Positions 27,754 to 36,739 are shown, counted from the first letter of the stretch. The stretch is 64,000 bases of DNA from Limnohabitans lacus (GCF_030053395.1 NZ_JASGBH010000003.1:62001-126000); one strand, 5' to 3'. A program made the numbers and translations. The notes: generated from the letters alone by a model not told the origin.

Positions 27754-27787
27754 ATGGAAAAAGCCACCGGAAGGTGGCTTTTTCCAT
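27754..27787 (+). terminator. Intrinsic terminator after the acyl-CoA synthetase gene
   Basis: A perfect 15-bp inverted repeat (left arm ATGGAAAAAGCCACC) with a GGAA tetraloop. The right arm contains five T after the GC part. It can act in both directions, serving the convergent 85-residue gene as well. Confidence 0.92.
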
Positions 27788-27831
27788 CTTGCGCTGTCAG
27801 CGCATGGCTGGGTCAGCGATGGCTCAGGCGA

Positions 27832-28089
27832 TCACTTCTTGTTTTTCTTTTTGCTCTTTTTGCTTTTCTTGGCGGCTTTTTTGTCAGCCTTTTTGTCCGC
27901 TTTTTCAGCTTTTTTTGCCTTGGCGGGAGCTTCGGCTTTGCCTGCAGGCGCTGCCGCAGGGGCGGGTGCTGGCGCAGCCGTCACGGCAGGCACGACAGCG
28001 GGGGGTACGGCTGGTGCTGGTGAAGCTGTTTGGGCCATGGCCACAGCGGCCAAGAGGCTGGTCAGGAGGGCGGAGATGGACTTGATCAT
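27832..28089 (-). CDS. Secreted Ala/Pro/Lys-rich protein, 85 residues
   Basis: A signal peptide (MIKSISALLTSLLAAVAMAQ) is followed by an Ala/Pro/Val-rich middle and a C-terminal half built almost only of lysine, alanine and a few acidic residues. The tail resembles histone H1-like C-termini, but the signal peptide suggests export. ATG 28089 has an AAAGG site 8 bases upstream. Sequences of this kind are common and poorly conserved; no function can be given. It shares the 27754 terminator with the convergent ligase gene. Confidence 0.68.
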   Translation of the reverse strand: MIKSISALLTSLLAAVAMAQTASPAPAVPPAVVPAVTAAPAPAPAAAPAGKAEAPAKAKKAEKADKKADKKAAKKSKKSKKKNKK

Positions 28090-28173
28090 GCTAAGCCTTT
28101 TCGATGTCAATAAATGAAGTCAACGCCATCATTATGAGAGTGCGAACGGGCAAATACGCCGACCGTTTGATTT

Positions 28174-28722
28174 TTATTCAATGTCAAAGGCATGCGTGCC
28201 AAATAGACCCCGCGCACGGTCGGCAAAGTAATGCTCGAGGGTTTCGCGCACAGTGCGAAAGGCCAATTCGTCCCAAGGGATCTCAGATTCGGTGAACAGT
28301 TTCGCTTCCATCGTTTCGTGGCCAGGGTCGAATTGATCGCTTGTCAGGCGGGCTCGGTAGTACAGATGCACTTGTCCGACGCGTGGCACGCTCATCACGG
28401 TGAACAGGTCTTCCATGATGAACTGTGCGCCGGCTTCTTCGGTGGTTTCTCGGGCGGCGCCTTGTGAAGTGGATTCGCCCAGCTCCATGAAGCCTGCGGG
28501 TAAAGTCCATTTGCCTTTGCGCGGTTCGATGTTGCGTTTGCACAGCAAGACTTGATCGCCCAAATGCGGCACCGTGCCCACCACATTCAAGGGGTTTTCA
28601 TAGTGCACCGTGTGGCACACGGTACAGATGGCGCGTTCTTTGGTGTCGCCGTCATCGGGCAAGCGCCTTGCAACAGGTGCGCCGCATTGTCGGCAGTGTC
28701 GAATGGTGCGGCCAAACATCAT
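28174..28722 (-). CDS. Nudix hydrolase with N-terminal zinc ribbon
   Basis: 182 residues. An N-terminal four-cysteine ribbon (CRQCG ... CTVC) precedes a Nudix domain whose box GFMELGESTSQGAARETTEEAGA fits G-x5-E-x7-REUxEExGU. Zinc-ribbon Nudix proteins include NudC-type NADH/RNA decapping enzymes and ADP-ribose pyrophosphatases, but this one is shorter than NudC. Substrate is unknown. The terminator at 28772-28807 isolates it from the TRAP operon upstream on the same strand. Confidence 0.88.
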   Translation of the reverse strand: MMFGRTIRHCRQCGAPVARRLPDDGDTKERAICTVCHTVHYENPLNVVGTVPHLGDQVLLCKRNIEPRKGKWTLPAGFMELGESTSQGAARETTEEAGAQFIMEDLFTVMSVPRVGQVHLYYRARLTSDQFDPGHETMEAKLFTESEIPWDELAFRTVRETLEHYFADRARGLFGTHAFDIE

Positions 28723-28771
28723 GGGTGCTTCGTGTTTTTGGGTTCGGTCACAGTCTAACCATTTCCCATCA

Positions 28772-28807
28772 GAAAAAAGCCTCCAGGGTTTCGAACCGTG
28801 GAGGCTT
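28772..28807 (-). terminator. Intrinsic terminator of the TRAP transporter operon
   Basis: On the minus strand a 9-bp stem (AAGCCTCCA / TGGAGGCTT), with an inner GGTT/AACC helix, runs into a T-rich tract (TTTTTTCT). It lies 20 bases after the dctM stop. Confidence 0.88.
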
Positions 28808-28827
28808 GGACCGTCGTGACTGTCCGA

Positions 28828-30144
28828 TCAGGTCAGGTACGGGATCAAGAACAAGGTGATGCCCGGGAAAAACAACAACAGCAAGGTGCGCAGGGTGTCG
28901 CTGATCAGGAAGGGCATGATGCCTTTGTAGCTTTCGCTCAGCGGCACATCCTTGGCCATGCCGTTGACCACATACACGTTCAAGCCCACTGGTGGCGCCA
29001 GCATGCCAAAGCCCACCGTCATCAGCACCATGATGCCGAACCAGATGGCCGTGTACTCAGGCGTCATGCCGAAGTCCAGCTTCATGATGATGGGGAAGAA
29101 GATCGGGATGGTCAGCAAAAGCATGGACAGTTCGTCCATGACCGCGCCCAGCACCACGTACAGCAGCAAGATGCCCGAGACCACCATCAGTGGGGCCAGG
29201 TTCATCGACACCACCAACTCGGCCAACTGACCGGGCACTTGGGTGCGTGCCAAAGAGGCGTTCATAACGTCTGCGCCCATGAAGATCATGAAGATCATGG
29301 CCGCGCTGATGGCGGTGGCATGGAAGCAATGCAGGAACTTCGCCCAGGTCAACTCGCGTTTGAGCAAGGCCGCCACAAAGGTTGACGATGCACCGACTGC
29401 AGCGCCTTCGGTGGGGGTGAAGAAGCCTGCATAAATGCCGCCAAACACGATCACGAAGATGGTGGCAATCGGCAAGATGCCCTTGAGGGATTCGAAAGTG
29501 AGTTTTTCGACTTCTTCGCTGTCAGGTGCCTGGCCAGGCACCACACGCACATAGATGGCGATGGCGATCATGTAGCCGACCATGGCAATGATGCCGGGCA
29601 TCATGGCGGCCGCAAACAATTTGGCGATGTTTTGCTCGGTCAAGATGGCATAGATCACCAAAGGAACGGACGGCGGGATCAAAATGCCCAGCGTGCCGCC
29701 TGCAGCCAATGTGCCTGTGGACAGACGGCCAGAGTAGCCGTGGCGTTTCATCTCGGGCAGGGCCACGCCGGTGATGGTGGCGGCCGTAGCCACGGAAGAG
29801 CCGCAGATGGCCCCGAATGCACCGCAAGCGAGCACTGCGCCCATGGCCAAGCCACCCTTGAAACGACCCATCACGGCCGCAGCGAACTGGAACAGCGCCT
29901 TGCTGATGCCGCCTTGCGTGGCAAAGTGACCCATCAAAATGAACAGCGGAATCACCGACAGGTCATAGTTGGCCAGTCGGGCAAATGCCAGGTTGTTCAA
30001 GAAATTCAGGTAAGGCGTGACACCGGTTTGGAGGATGAAGCCGGCAGTGCCGGCCAAAAACATGGCGCCCGCGATCGGCACGCGGATCACCATGAGCAAC
30101 AGCATGATGCCGAAAATCAGCAAAGCCAAAGTGATCGGGGTCAT
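28828..30144 (-). CDS. dctM: TRAP transporter large permease subunit DctM
   Basis: 438-residue integral membrane protein of about 12 helices. The TRAP-transporter permease motifs MLPGIIAMVGYM and AFGAICGSSVATAATI are visible. Together with DctQ and DctP it forms a sodium-coupled secondary uptake system for organic acids. The ATG overlaps the dctQ stop by 4 bases (ATGA), implying coupling. A terminator follows. The substrate is decided by the binding protein and cannot be read here. Confidence 0.94.
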   Translation of the reverse strand: MTPITLALLIFGIMLLLMVIRVPIAGAMFLAGTAGFILQTGVTPYLNFLNNLAFARLANYDLSVIPLFILMGHFATQGGISKALFQFAAAVMGRFKGGLAMGAVLACGAFGAICGSSVATAATITGVALPEMKRHGYSGRLSTGTLAAGGTLGILIPPSVPLVIYAILTEQNIAKLFAAAMMPGIIAMVGYMIAIAIYVRVVPGQAPDSEEVEKLTFESLKGILPIATIFVIVFGGIYAGFFTPTEGAAVGASSTFVAALLKRELTWAKFLHCFHATAISAAMIFMIFMGADVMNASLARTQVPGQLAELVVSMNLAPLMVVSGILLLYVVLGAVMDELSMLLLTIPIFFPIIMKLDFGMTPEYTAIWFGIMVLMTVGFGMLAPPVGLNVYVVNGMAKDVPLSESYKGIMPFLISDTLRTLLLLFFPGITLFLIPYLT

Positions 30145-30632
30145 GACACGGCCTTATCGTTGTTATCTGTTTTGGAGAGTGTCTGCATCAGCGCAATGAC
30201 GGCGGTGATCCCGAAAGGAATGCACATGCTGGTGAACACGATCCAGTCTGGGAAGCCCAACAACATGGAAGCACCCATGGTTTCTTTGGCATTGATGGCC
30301 GCCGCGCCGCAGCGCCAAGACAGCAAGGCAAAGATGATCGTCATGAACAAGGATCCCAAGCGGTCGAGCTTGAAGTTGGTGGCGTCACTGCATTTGGCGG
30401 TGAAGAAGTCCACGATGATGTTCTCGCGCTTGAGCTGGCAAAGAGGCATGAACAGCGCAATGGCAGCGCCTGCGCCCACGCCGGTTAATTCAAAATCGCC
30501 AATCAAAGCGGTTTCAAAAACGTTGCGGCCGATCAGGCTGTAACAAGTCATGAGCATCAGGCCGGTCATGATGAGACCTCCCAATACGCTGCAGAGTCGG
30601 GCAAGCCGATCTAAATAATGAGAAAACATCAT
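30141..30632 (-). CDS. dctQ: TRAP transporter small permease subunit DctQ
   Basis: 163 residues with four transmembrane helices (about 10-35, 47-67, 90-112, 130-152), the expected DctQ topology, ending in a short polar tail. ATG 30632 is used; a TTG at 30641 would add three residues, and neither has a clear ribosome site. It sits between dctP, separated by a terminator-like hairpin, and dctM, which it overlaps by 4 bases. Confidence 0.88.
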   Translation of the reverse strand: MMFSHYLDRLARLCSVLGGLIMTGLMLMTCYSLIGRNVFETALIGDFELTGVGAGAAIALFMPLCQLKRENIIVDFFTAKCSDATNFKLDRLGSLFMTIIFALLSWRCGAAAINAKETMGASMLLGFPDWIVFTSMCIPFGITAVIALMQTLSKTDNNDKAVS

Positions 30633-30717
30633 GTTGTTCAAACGGGAGTGGGGGGAATTGACTGTGGACGGTTAGGAGGAAGCAGCGTCATCCATCAGTG
30701 TAAGCAATCGTAGCTGT

Positions 30718-30758
30718 AAAAAAACCTGGGCCAGCTGCTGACAGCCTTTGCCCAGGTT
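30718..30758 (-). terminator. Terminator or attenuator between dctP and dctQ
   Basis: On the minus strand, a 9-bp stem AACCTGGGC/GCCCAGGTT with an 18-base loop is followed by seven T. It sits 12 bases after the dctP stop. Partial readthrough would make the binding protein more abundant than the permease, as is common in periplasmic uptake systems. Confidence 0.85.
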
Positions 30759-30770
30759 GATCGAATCGAC

Positions 30771-31802
30771 TTATTTGGTGTATTGCTTGATCAGGTCGGT
30801 CGCGCTTTGCAGCATGCCCTTGCCGTCCATGCCTTTGCCGGTCATTTCAGCCACCCATGCATCGTCCAGTTGGTCGGTGGCTTTCTTCCACTTTTCCAGT
30901 TCAGCCTTGGGGATGATGCTGATCTTTTGGTTGGCAGAAGCTTCAAACACTTTCTTGCTGGGCACGTCTTGGCCCGCTTGTGTTTTGCCAAAGAAGGCAG
31001 ACATTTCGCGACCAGAATTCTTGTCGATGACCGCTTTCAGATCGGCAGGCAGCGAGTCGTACTTGGCCTTGTTCATGGGGACCACGAACACGGCGGTGTA
31101 CAGCGCGTTGTAGGTGCGATCGGTTTCGGCCGTGAAGTTGGTCAACTCGTTGACCTTCAAGCCGGGCGCCACTTCGTAAGGGATCACGGCGCCGTCGATC
31201 ACGCCTTTGGACAAGGCTTCAGGCACTTGCGGCACAGGCATGGCCACAGGTGTGGCGCCCATCATGGCGACCATTTTGTTGACCTGACGTGTGGGTGCGC
31301 GCACTTTCATGCCCTTGAGGTCGGCCATGGTGGTGACGGCCTTAGTCTTGGTGTAGATGTTACCCGGGCCGTGCACGTGCACAGCCAGCATTTTCACGTC
31401 CTTGAAGTCTTCTTGTGCGTACTTCTGAGCGAAGTCCCAAGCGGCGCGGCTGGTGGCCTCGGCGTTGGTCATCATGAAGGGCAACTCGAACACTTCCAAT
31501 TTGGCCAGTTTGGGTGTGTAGGCTTGCAGGGTCCAGGCCACGTCGATCACGCCGTCACGGGCTTGTTCGTAAAGCTGCACAGGTGTGCCACCCAATTGCA
31601 TGGCGGGGAAGATGTCGCACTTCAGGCGGTCTTTGGAGTCACGGGCAAGGGCTTTGCACCAGTCGCCGAGCATGGTGGTGTGCTGAATCGACTGAGGGCC
31701 CAAAAAGTGGTGAACTTTCAAGGTGATGGTTTGGGCTTGAACGCCCAAGCCCGCGAGTGCCAAGCCTGCGGCGAGGGCGGATTGTTTCAACAGTTGTTTC
31801 AT
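30771..31802 (-). CDS. dctP: TRAP transporter substrate-binding protein DctP
   Basis: 343-residue periplasmic binding protein with a signal peptide (MKQLLKQSALAAGLALAGLGVQAQ). Body motifs include GDWCKALARDSKDRLKCDIFP and the DLKGMKVRAPTRQVNKMV segment, which in DctP proteins carries the carboxylate-binding arginine. ATG 31802 has a GGAGCT-like site upstream. The promoter region holds a 20-bp palindrome at 31844-31863. The ligand is unknown, but organic acids or aromatic acids are likely. It is the first gene of the dctP-dctQ-dctM group. Confidence 0.92.
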   Translation of the reverse strand: MKQLLKQSALAAGLALAGLGVQAQTITLKVHHFLGPQSIQHTTMLGDWCKALARDSKDRLKCDIFPAMQLGGTPVQLYEQARDGVIDVAWTLQAYTPKLAKLEVFELPFMMTNAEATSRAAWDFAQKYAQEDFKDVKMLAVHVHGPGNIYTKTKAVTTMADLKGMKVRAPTRQVNKMVAMMGATPVAMPVPQVPEALSKGVIDGAVIPYEVAPGLKVNELTNFTAETDRTYNALYTAVFVVPMNKAKYDSLPADLKAVIDKNSGREMSAFFGKTQAGQDVPSKKVFEASANQKISIIPKAELEKWKKATDQLDDAWVAEMTGKGMDGKGMLQSATDLIKQYTK

Positions 31803-31843
31803 CAGAGAGCTCCTTTGGGGTTTATCTTCAGGGATTATCTTAA

Positions 31844-31863
31844 AACCAACCGATCGGTCGGTT
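31844..31863 (-). promoter_or_regulatory. 20-bp palindrome in the dctP promoter, TetR-type operator candidate
   Basis: The 20-bp sequence AACCAACCGATCGGTCGGTT is a palindrome with a single mismatched pair, centred on CCGATCGG. On the minus strand a -10-like GATAAT (31834-31839) lies just downstream, so the palindrome occupies the spacer and -35 region. This geometry suits repression. Similar ACCGACCGATCGGT palindromes are typical of TetR-family sites, but no TetR gene is in the window. Confidence 0.6.
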
Positions 31864-32015
31864 AATTGGTGTTTACCCAGTGAACGAACATTTTTTCTGG
31901 GTTCGATAACCCATGACGCAGATTTCAAAACCAATGACATGCATTATCTTGCAACTAATTTTCGCTTAATTAGGGGTAAACACCATGTTTAAGAATTTCC
32001 ATGCACTTTTTTTCA

Positions 32016-32711
32016 TTATTTGATTTTGACGCTCAATGGGCCAAGTCCCTCGACTTGTCCGACCATGAGGTCACCAGAGACAACAGCAGCCACACCTTCA
32101 GGTGTGCCTGTGAAAATCAAGTCACCTGCCTTCAATTCCCAAGCGGCCGATAGGTGTTCGATTGTCTCGGCCACGTTCCAGATCAGTTTGGACACCGAAC
32201 TGCGCTGGCGGTCCGTTCCATTGACTTGCAGGCTGATTTCGGCACGGTCAATGTCACCGGCCTGCTCTTTGCGTGTGATGGGACCAACGGGGCCGGACGC
32301 ATCAAAAGCTTTGCCAATGCACCATGGGCGGCCTTGTTTTTTCATCTCGTTTTGCAAATCGCGGCGGGTCATGTCCAGGCCCACGGCGTAGCCGTAAATG
32401 TGTTTGACCGCATCGGCTGCGGAAATGTTTTTGCCGCCCACCCCGATGGCGACAACCAGTTCGATTTCATGATGGAGGTTTTGGGTCACGCTGGGGTAAG
32501 GCATGCTGCCTGTGTGTCCTGCATCGACCACGACCAGGCTGTCGGTGGGTTTGAGGAAAAAGAAGGGCGGCTCTCTTCCTGTGAACCCCATCTCTTTGGC
32601 GTGCTCTTCGTAGTTGCGGCCGACGCAATAGACACGGTGGACGGGAAAGCGGTCTTGCTGGCCGACAACCGGCAATGAGACCACGGGCGTGGGGTCAAAC
32701 ACAAAACTCAT
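32016..32711 (-). CDS. Fumarylacetoacetate hydrolase-family protein (fumarylpyruvate-hydrolase-like)
   Basis: 231 residues of FAH fold. N-terminal [17 protein letters not shown], then [22 protein letters not shown] with metal-binding His/Glu, and a C-terminal [15 protein letters not shown] motif. The pattern is close to fumarylpyruvate hydrolase (NagK type) of gentisate catabolism, though 2-hydroxyhepta-2,4-dienedioate isomerase-type activities remain possible. No other gentisate gene is present. ATG 32711 is used. It is divergent from a MarR-family gene, a common regulator-target arrangement. Confidence 0.88.
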   Translation of the reverse strand: MSFVFDPTPVVSLPVVGQQDRFPVHRVYCVGRNYEEHAKEMGFTGREPPFFFLKPTDSLVVVDAGHTGSMPYPSVTQNLHHEIELVVAIGVGGKNISAADAVKHIYGYAVGLDMTRRDLQNEMKKQGRPWCIGKAFDASGPVGPITRKEQAGDIDRAEISLQVNGTDRQRSSVSKLIWNVAETIEHLSAAWELKAGDLIFTGTPEGVAAVVSGDLMVGQVEGLGPLSVKIK

Positions 32712-32779
32712 GGCGGTCTTTCTCAGGGGTGGTGCACGGTGGTGCTTCAAAGTTCGTATGTGGGCTTACTATAGAGGGT

Positions 32780-32795
32780 CGGCACGCAGGTGCCG
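32780..32795. promoter_or_regulatory. Palindrome in the FAH-hydrolase/MarR intergenic region
   Basis: CGGCACGCAGGTGCCG is a perfect 6-bp inverted repeat with a 4-base spacer, in the 122-base gap between divergent genes. It is the best candidate for a MarR operator here, though a spacer of 4 is not characteristic of any single family. Confidence 0.4.
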
Positions 32796-32833
32796 CGCAG
32801 TGAAAACCCTAGCGAACCAGGAGACCAGCAGGC

Positions 32834-33271
32834 ATGAGCAAGCGTTTGGAAGTGGCCACGGCGCCCGGGCACCTCATACGCCGAGCGCAGCAAATTGCGG
32901 TGGGCATTTTTGCCGAGTGCCTGGCCGAGTCGGACATCACGCCTGTGCAGTATGCGATTTTGAATGCCCTGCGCGACACGCCAGACATCGACCAAGTCAC
33001 CTTGGCCAAGCGTGTGGCGTTTGATCCGGCCACATCGGGCTCGGTCATTGGCCGCTTGGAGGCCAAAGGCTGGTTGGCCCGGCAAGCCCATGCCACCGAC
33101 CGCCGCCGCAAACTGCTGGTCATCACGCCCGAAGGCATCGAGGCACTCGTGGGCATGCAAACCGCTGTGGCTGAAGTTCAGGCACGCATCCTGGCGCCTT
33201 TGAACAGCGCTGAGCAAAAGCAATTTGTCGATTTGCTGGCCCGCTTGGTGGCGGGCCACGAAGCCCAGTAA
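32834..33271 (+). CDS. MarR-family transcriptional regulator
   Basis: 145 residues with a winged helix-turn-helix. The recognition helix lies in VTLAKRVAFDPATSGSVIGRLEAKGWL, followed by the wing RQAHATDRRRKLLVITPEG, as in MarR/SlyA proteins that bind aromatic acids. A ribosome-binding site AGGAG (32819-32823) precedes the ATG. It is divergent from the FAH hydrolase, so an aromatic or dicarboxylate ligand linked to that pathway is likely (inference). Confidence 0.9.
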   Translation: MSKRLEVATAPGHLIRRAQQIAVGIFAECLAESDITPVQYAILNALRDTPDIDQVTLAKRVAFDPATSGSVIGRLEAKGWLARQAHATDRRRKLLVITPEGIEALVGMQTAVAEVQARILAPLNSAEQKQFVDLLARLVAGHEAQ

Positions 33272-33279
33272 GCCCTGGA

Positions 33280-33582
33280 TCAGGCAGACTGGAACGTCAA
33301 ATTGAAGAACTCGACCTGAGGTGGTGCCGCAAAGAAGGGCCCCACAATGGCCCGCCACTGCGTGAACAGCTCGGATTCGCGAAAGCCGACGGTGTGGTCT
33401 TCCAAGGTGTCCCAGAAAATTTGCAACACATAGCGCTCGGGGTTTTCAATGCCATGGTTGACCTTGGCGCCGCGAAAGCCCTTGGCTTGGCTGGCGATGG
33501 TGTTCAGGCCCTGTTCGATGGCTTTTTGGAATTCAGCTTGCTGTCCAGGTTGGATGCGGATGTCAGCGATTTCTAAGATCAT
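33280..33582 (-). CDS. ABM-domain protein (antibiotic biosynthesis monooxygenase family)
   Basis: 100 residues of the dimeric alpha-beta ABM fold (IADIRIQPGQQAEFQKAIEQGL, RYVLQIFWDTLEDHTVGFRES). Members range from quinone-forming monooxygenases to haem-degrading enzymes. The fold alone does not fix the activity. ATG 33582 is chosen because longer frames overlap the MATE gene, whose stop lies 86 bases upstream. Confidence 0.85.
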   Translation of the reverse strand: MILEIADIRIQPGQQAEFQKAIEQGLNTIASQAKGFRGAKVNHGIENPERYVLQIFWDTLEDHTVGFRESELFTQWRAIVGPFFAAPPQVEFFNLTFQSA

Positions 33583-33667
33583 GTGGCGCTCAAAGTGGGT
33601 GTGAAAGGAAGCAGAACCATAACGCAATTGAAGGGAGTGTGCCTTTGCCTTCATGGTGGGTGCTTGG

Positions 33668-35026
33668 TCATCGGTCGGCCACAGGGTCTCTCGTGGCCCT
33701 CCAGACCAGCACCGCAAACAAGATGGACACGATGGCCAAGGCGATGGTGCTGGTCATCCAGAACGTGTCCACGCTGGGGCGCGCAACCCATGACCCCAAG
33801 CCTTGGTAGGCCAGGCGGTAACCGCCATAAAGCCCCAACCCCCAAAGCAAGGCGGTGTAGATCAACAAGGGCGCCATGGTGATGCGGTAGCAACGCAGCA
33901 AAAAAGCGCAGACGGCTTGCACTGCATCGGCCAGGTGGTAAAGCGCGACCCAGCCGAGCCAGACCGTGGCAGCAGCAGCGACCCCTGGGTCGGTGGTGAA
34001 AGCCTGGGCCACTGGCGCCCGGAACGCTGCCAACAGACCTGCGCCGATCAAGGCGGCCACCACCGATAGGCCAATGCCCAGACCCGCTGACTGCCTGGCT
34101 TTGTGCACTTGTTCAGCGCCCAGCCAATAGCCAGTGCGTGCGCTGCTGGCGATGCCCAGGGCCAGCGGCACCATGTAGAGCACAGCCGCCAGGCTCGAGG
34201 CAATCTGGTGACTTGCGGAGGACACCGCGCCCAGGCGGGCGATGAACAGTGCCATCAGGGTGAAGGAGGTGACCTCTACCATGATGGATAAACCCGCCGG
34301 CACGCCCAGGTGCAAAAAGCGCCCCAGTTGCGGCCAATCCGGCGCCTCCATTTTTTGCCAGAGGCGATAGGGCCGGTAAATGTCTTGTGTGCGCAGCAAG
34401 ATGACGCCCGTGCCCAGCATGAAGGCGTTTACCCCCAAGGTGGCCCAAGCGCAACCCACCACGCCCATGCCTGCCCATTGAAGGGGTGCCGATTCGATGC
34501 CAAACGTCAGGACGTAGGACAGCGGCACTTTCACCAACAAGGCGCCCGCTTGCAACCAGGTCACCAGCCTTGGGTAACCCAGGCTTTGGTTGAACGTGCT
34601 GTACATGCGAAACAGCAAAGATGGCACCAAGGCGATCGCCAACACTTGCAGATAGGCCTTCACCTCGGGCCACAAATCAGGGGGGACATCGGTCCAACGC
34701 AACCAAGGCTCTGAAAACCACAAGCCGGTGCAGCCGATCACGGCCGCGCCTGCGCAGATGTAAAGCGCTTGCCGCACCGATCGGCCCATGTCGGCTGTGC
34801 GGCCTGCCCCCCGCAATTGCGCCCATACAGGCAAGAGGGCTTGCAGCATGCCGTTGAGGGCCACATAGATGCTGATGTAAATCGAAGAGGCCAGTGACAA
34901 CACCGCCAGAGCCTGAGGGCTGTAGCGCCCGGCGATCAAGGTGTCGGCCACGCCAAAAGCGATCACGGCCAACTGCCCGATGAGCACGGTGCCCGCATGG
35001 CGGGCGATGATGCCTAGCTCAGACAT
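33668..35026 (-). CDS. MATE-family multidrug/cation antiporter
   Basis: 452 residues with about 12 transmembrane helices and the family's two-fold repeat of six. The N-terminal LIGQLAVIAFGVADTLIAGR and central GVPAGLSIMVEVTSFTLMALFIARLG segments are typical of NorM/DinF-type exporters. Substrates are unknown. The start is 3 bases after the stop of the membrane glycosyltransferase-like gene, so the two are likely co-expressed. Confidence 0.92.
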   Translation of the reverse strand: MSELGIIARHAGTVLIGQLAVIAFGVADTLIAGRYSPQALAVLSLASSIYISIYVALNGMLQALLPVWAQLRGAGRTADMGRSVRQALYICAGAAVIGCTGLWFSEPWLRWTDVPPDLWPEVKAYLQVLAIALVPSLLFRMYSTFNQSLGYPRLVTWLQAGALLVKVPLSYVLTFGIESAPLQWAGMGVVGCAWATLGVNAFMLGTGVILLRTQDIYRPYRLWQKMEAPDWPQLGRFLHLGVPAGLSIMVEVTSFTLMALFIARLGAVSSASHQIASSLAAVLYMVPLALGIASSARTGYWLGAEQVHKARQSAGLGIGLSVVAALIGAGLLAAFRAPVAQAFTTDPGVAAAATVWLGWVALYHLADAVQAVCAFLLRCYRITMAPLLIYTALLWGLGLYGGYRLAYQGLGSWVARPSVDTFWMTSTIALAIVSILFAVLVWRATRDPVADR

Positions 35027-35029
35027 CGA

Positions 35030-36739
35030 TCAAGGCAAGGCCACGCTGGGTTTGAAGATCAACAGGCTTTCTTCTTTGCTTTGAACGCGGCGGGCCTTGC
35101 CGGCCTCGGTCCAGCCCAATTGCTGGAGTTTGGTTGAAAGCAGGGGCAGATGGGCACGGTCCACCACCAACCAACGGCAGTGTTCTTGGGGTTTTTGAGC
35201 GGGCAGCAGTTTGAGTTGGCCATGGAACTGCAATGCGGCGCCTTGGGCTCGGCTGATGCCGGCATATTGCAGGCAGTCCACCGGGCCGGTGACGGCCGTG
35301 ACTTTCTTCACCATCGGCGCGTAGCTGCGTGCAAAGTCCAGCATGGGCAGCCACAGGCTCATGACCAAGAGCCAGCACAGTGCTGCGCCGCTGGCTGGCA
35401 GCACCATGCTTTTCCACAAGGCGGTGCGGTGGTGGCCGATGCGCCACTTCACCAAGCCCGCCCACGCCAGCGTCGCGGCCAGCGCCAAGCTGAATGTGAT
35501 GACGGAAAACTCAGGCACAAAGCCGGGCACCAAGCGGGCCACGTTCAAAGCGGACTGGGCTGGGACCCCGGTTTGCATGGCGATCCAGACCACCCAAACG
35601 ATCAGCGCACAAACGCTGAAAAACAGCAAGGTGAACCAGTCGATCCAGGCGCTCAGGCTTCGGCGCAATGTGGGCAAGGCAAAGGCCGCAAGGGTGGCCA
35701 CGGCAGGTAAAGACACCAGCAAGGCTTGGTCCGAAAGGCCCGTGAGCCAGGTGCTGGTGATGACCACCAAAGAGAACCAGATGGGCAAACCCAGGTGCGG
35801 GTAGCGCCAGCCTTGAGCCAATTGGCCGCGCCAACGCCACAAAGACCATAAGGCCAAGGGCCAGGCCGGCCAGGTGAACCACATCAGCAATTTGGCCAGA
35901 ATGTGCACATCCACCAAGTGGTGTGGCACCACGCGCCAGCGCCACAGGTCGAGTGCGCCTGCGGTCGTGATGCACAGCAAGCAAATCAAAGCGAGCAAGC
36001 CCAAATCGAGCATGGTCAAGCGGCGTTGCTCGGGATCGGTTTGGGCCACAGCACGGATCAATGAGCCACCCATGCCCAGCCACAGGGCCAAGCTGGGTGC
36101 TCCGGACAAGGTCAGGCCGAGCATGCCGATGGCGATGGCCATGCCGCTTTGGATGCGGTGGCGAGGCAAAGTGGCCAGACCGAAAAAGAGCAGGGAGGCC
36201 AAGCACAGTTGGCTCAAGGCAGGTGTGGTTTCGTGCGACAGCCTGGCCAAACCCAGGCAGGCCATCAAGGCCAGCAGGCCACCGTCTGCCAGGGCACAGG
36301 CATAGTCTTTGGGTTTGGCTTCACCACCAAAGGCAAAGGCCACAGGTTGGGCTGCAGGGTGTCTGGCCAGTGCATAGACCGCATACCAAGTGGAGGCCAG
36401 CGTGAGCGCCAGCATGCCAATGAAAGGTATGCGAGCAAAAATGTGTTCCCAGCCGGCAGGCGACCAGCGGATGGCTGCAGCTCCCAACCAATAGGGCAAC
36501 AAAGCCAGGCTGTCGTCTGCCTGGCCCAGCAAAGTGGGCTTGAGCCAACTGACCCATTCACCAACTGCAGGCTTGGCCAGTTGAAGCATGTAGCCAAAGG
36601 ACTCGATGTCATTGGCTTTCCAGGGCGCACGGCCCCAAAAGCCCGGCAATACATAGGCGGCGCACAGCAAGATCAAGGCCAAGCGCGGCAGGCGGCGCAC
36701 GGCGTGTTGGGCAACGATGGCGGGTGTGGGCTGGTTCAC
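35030..36739 (-). CDS. Polytopic membrane protein, GT-C glycosyltransferase-like
   Basis: About 569 residues with 11 or more hydrophobic segments and a soluble C-terminal domain. The N-terminal loop after helix 1 contains GRAPWKANDIESFGYML, similar in position to the acidic first loop of ArnT/PMT-type glycosyltransferases; the acidic pair DIE is the reason for the tentative call. The C-terminal region (GPVDCLQYAG..., ending IFKPSVALP) resembles the periplasmic portion of such proteins. GTG 36739 is the likely start; the longer TTG frame to 36787 is less plausible. The lipid or protein acceptor is unknown. Confidence 0.65.
   Translation of the reverse strand: MNQPTPAIVAQHAVRRLPRLALILLCAAYVLPGFWGRAPWKANDIESFGYMLQLAKPAVGEWVSWLKPTLLGQADDSLALLPYWLGAAAIRWSPAGWEHIFARIPFIGMLALTLASTWYAVYALARHPAAQPVAFAFGGEAKPKDYACALADGGLLALMACLGLARLSHETTPALSQLCLASLLFFGLATLPRHRIQSGMAIAIGMLGLTLSGAPSLALWLGMGGSLIRAVAQTDPEQRRLTMLDLGLLALICLLCITTAGALDLWRWRVVPHHLVDVHILAKLLMWFTWPAWPLALWSLWRWRGQLAQGWRYPHLGLPIWFSLVVITSTWLTGLSDQALLVSLPAVATLAAFALPTLRRSLSAWIDWFTLLFFSVCALIVWVVWIAMQTGVPAQSALNVARLVPGFVPEFSVITFSLALAATLAWAGLVKWRIGHHRTALWKSMVLPASGAALCWLLVMSLWLPMLDFARSYAPMVKKVTAVTGPVDCLQYAGISRAQGAALQFHGQLKLLPAQKPQEHCRWLVVDRAHLPLLSTKLQQLGWTEAGKARRVQSKEESLLIFKPSVALP

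Noticed and set aside
28777..28807. tRNA-like minihelix (acceptor-like stem plus GGTTTCGAACC)
   Set aside because: Only 31 bases long with no D or anticodon arms, and it ends in a T tract on the minus strand, so it is a terminator.
31898..31913. Hairpin TGGGTT-CGAT-AACCCA upstream of dctP
   Set aside because: Six pairs only, with no T tract in either direction; it could be chance.
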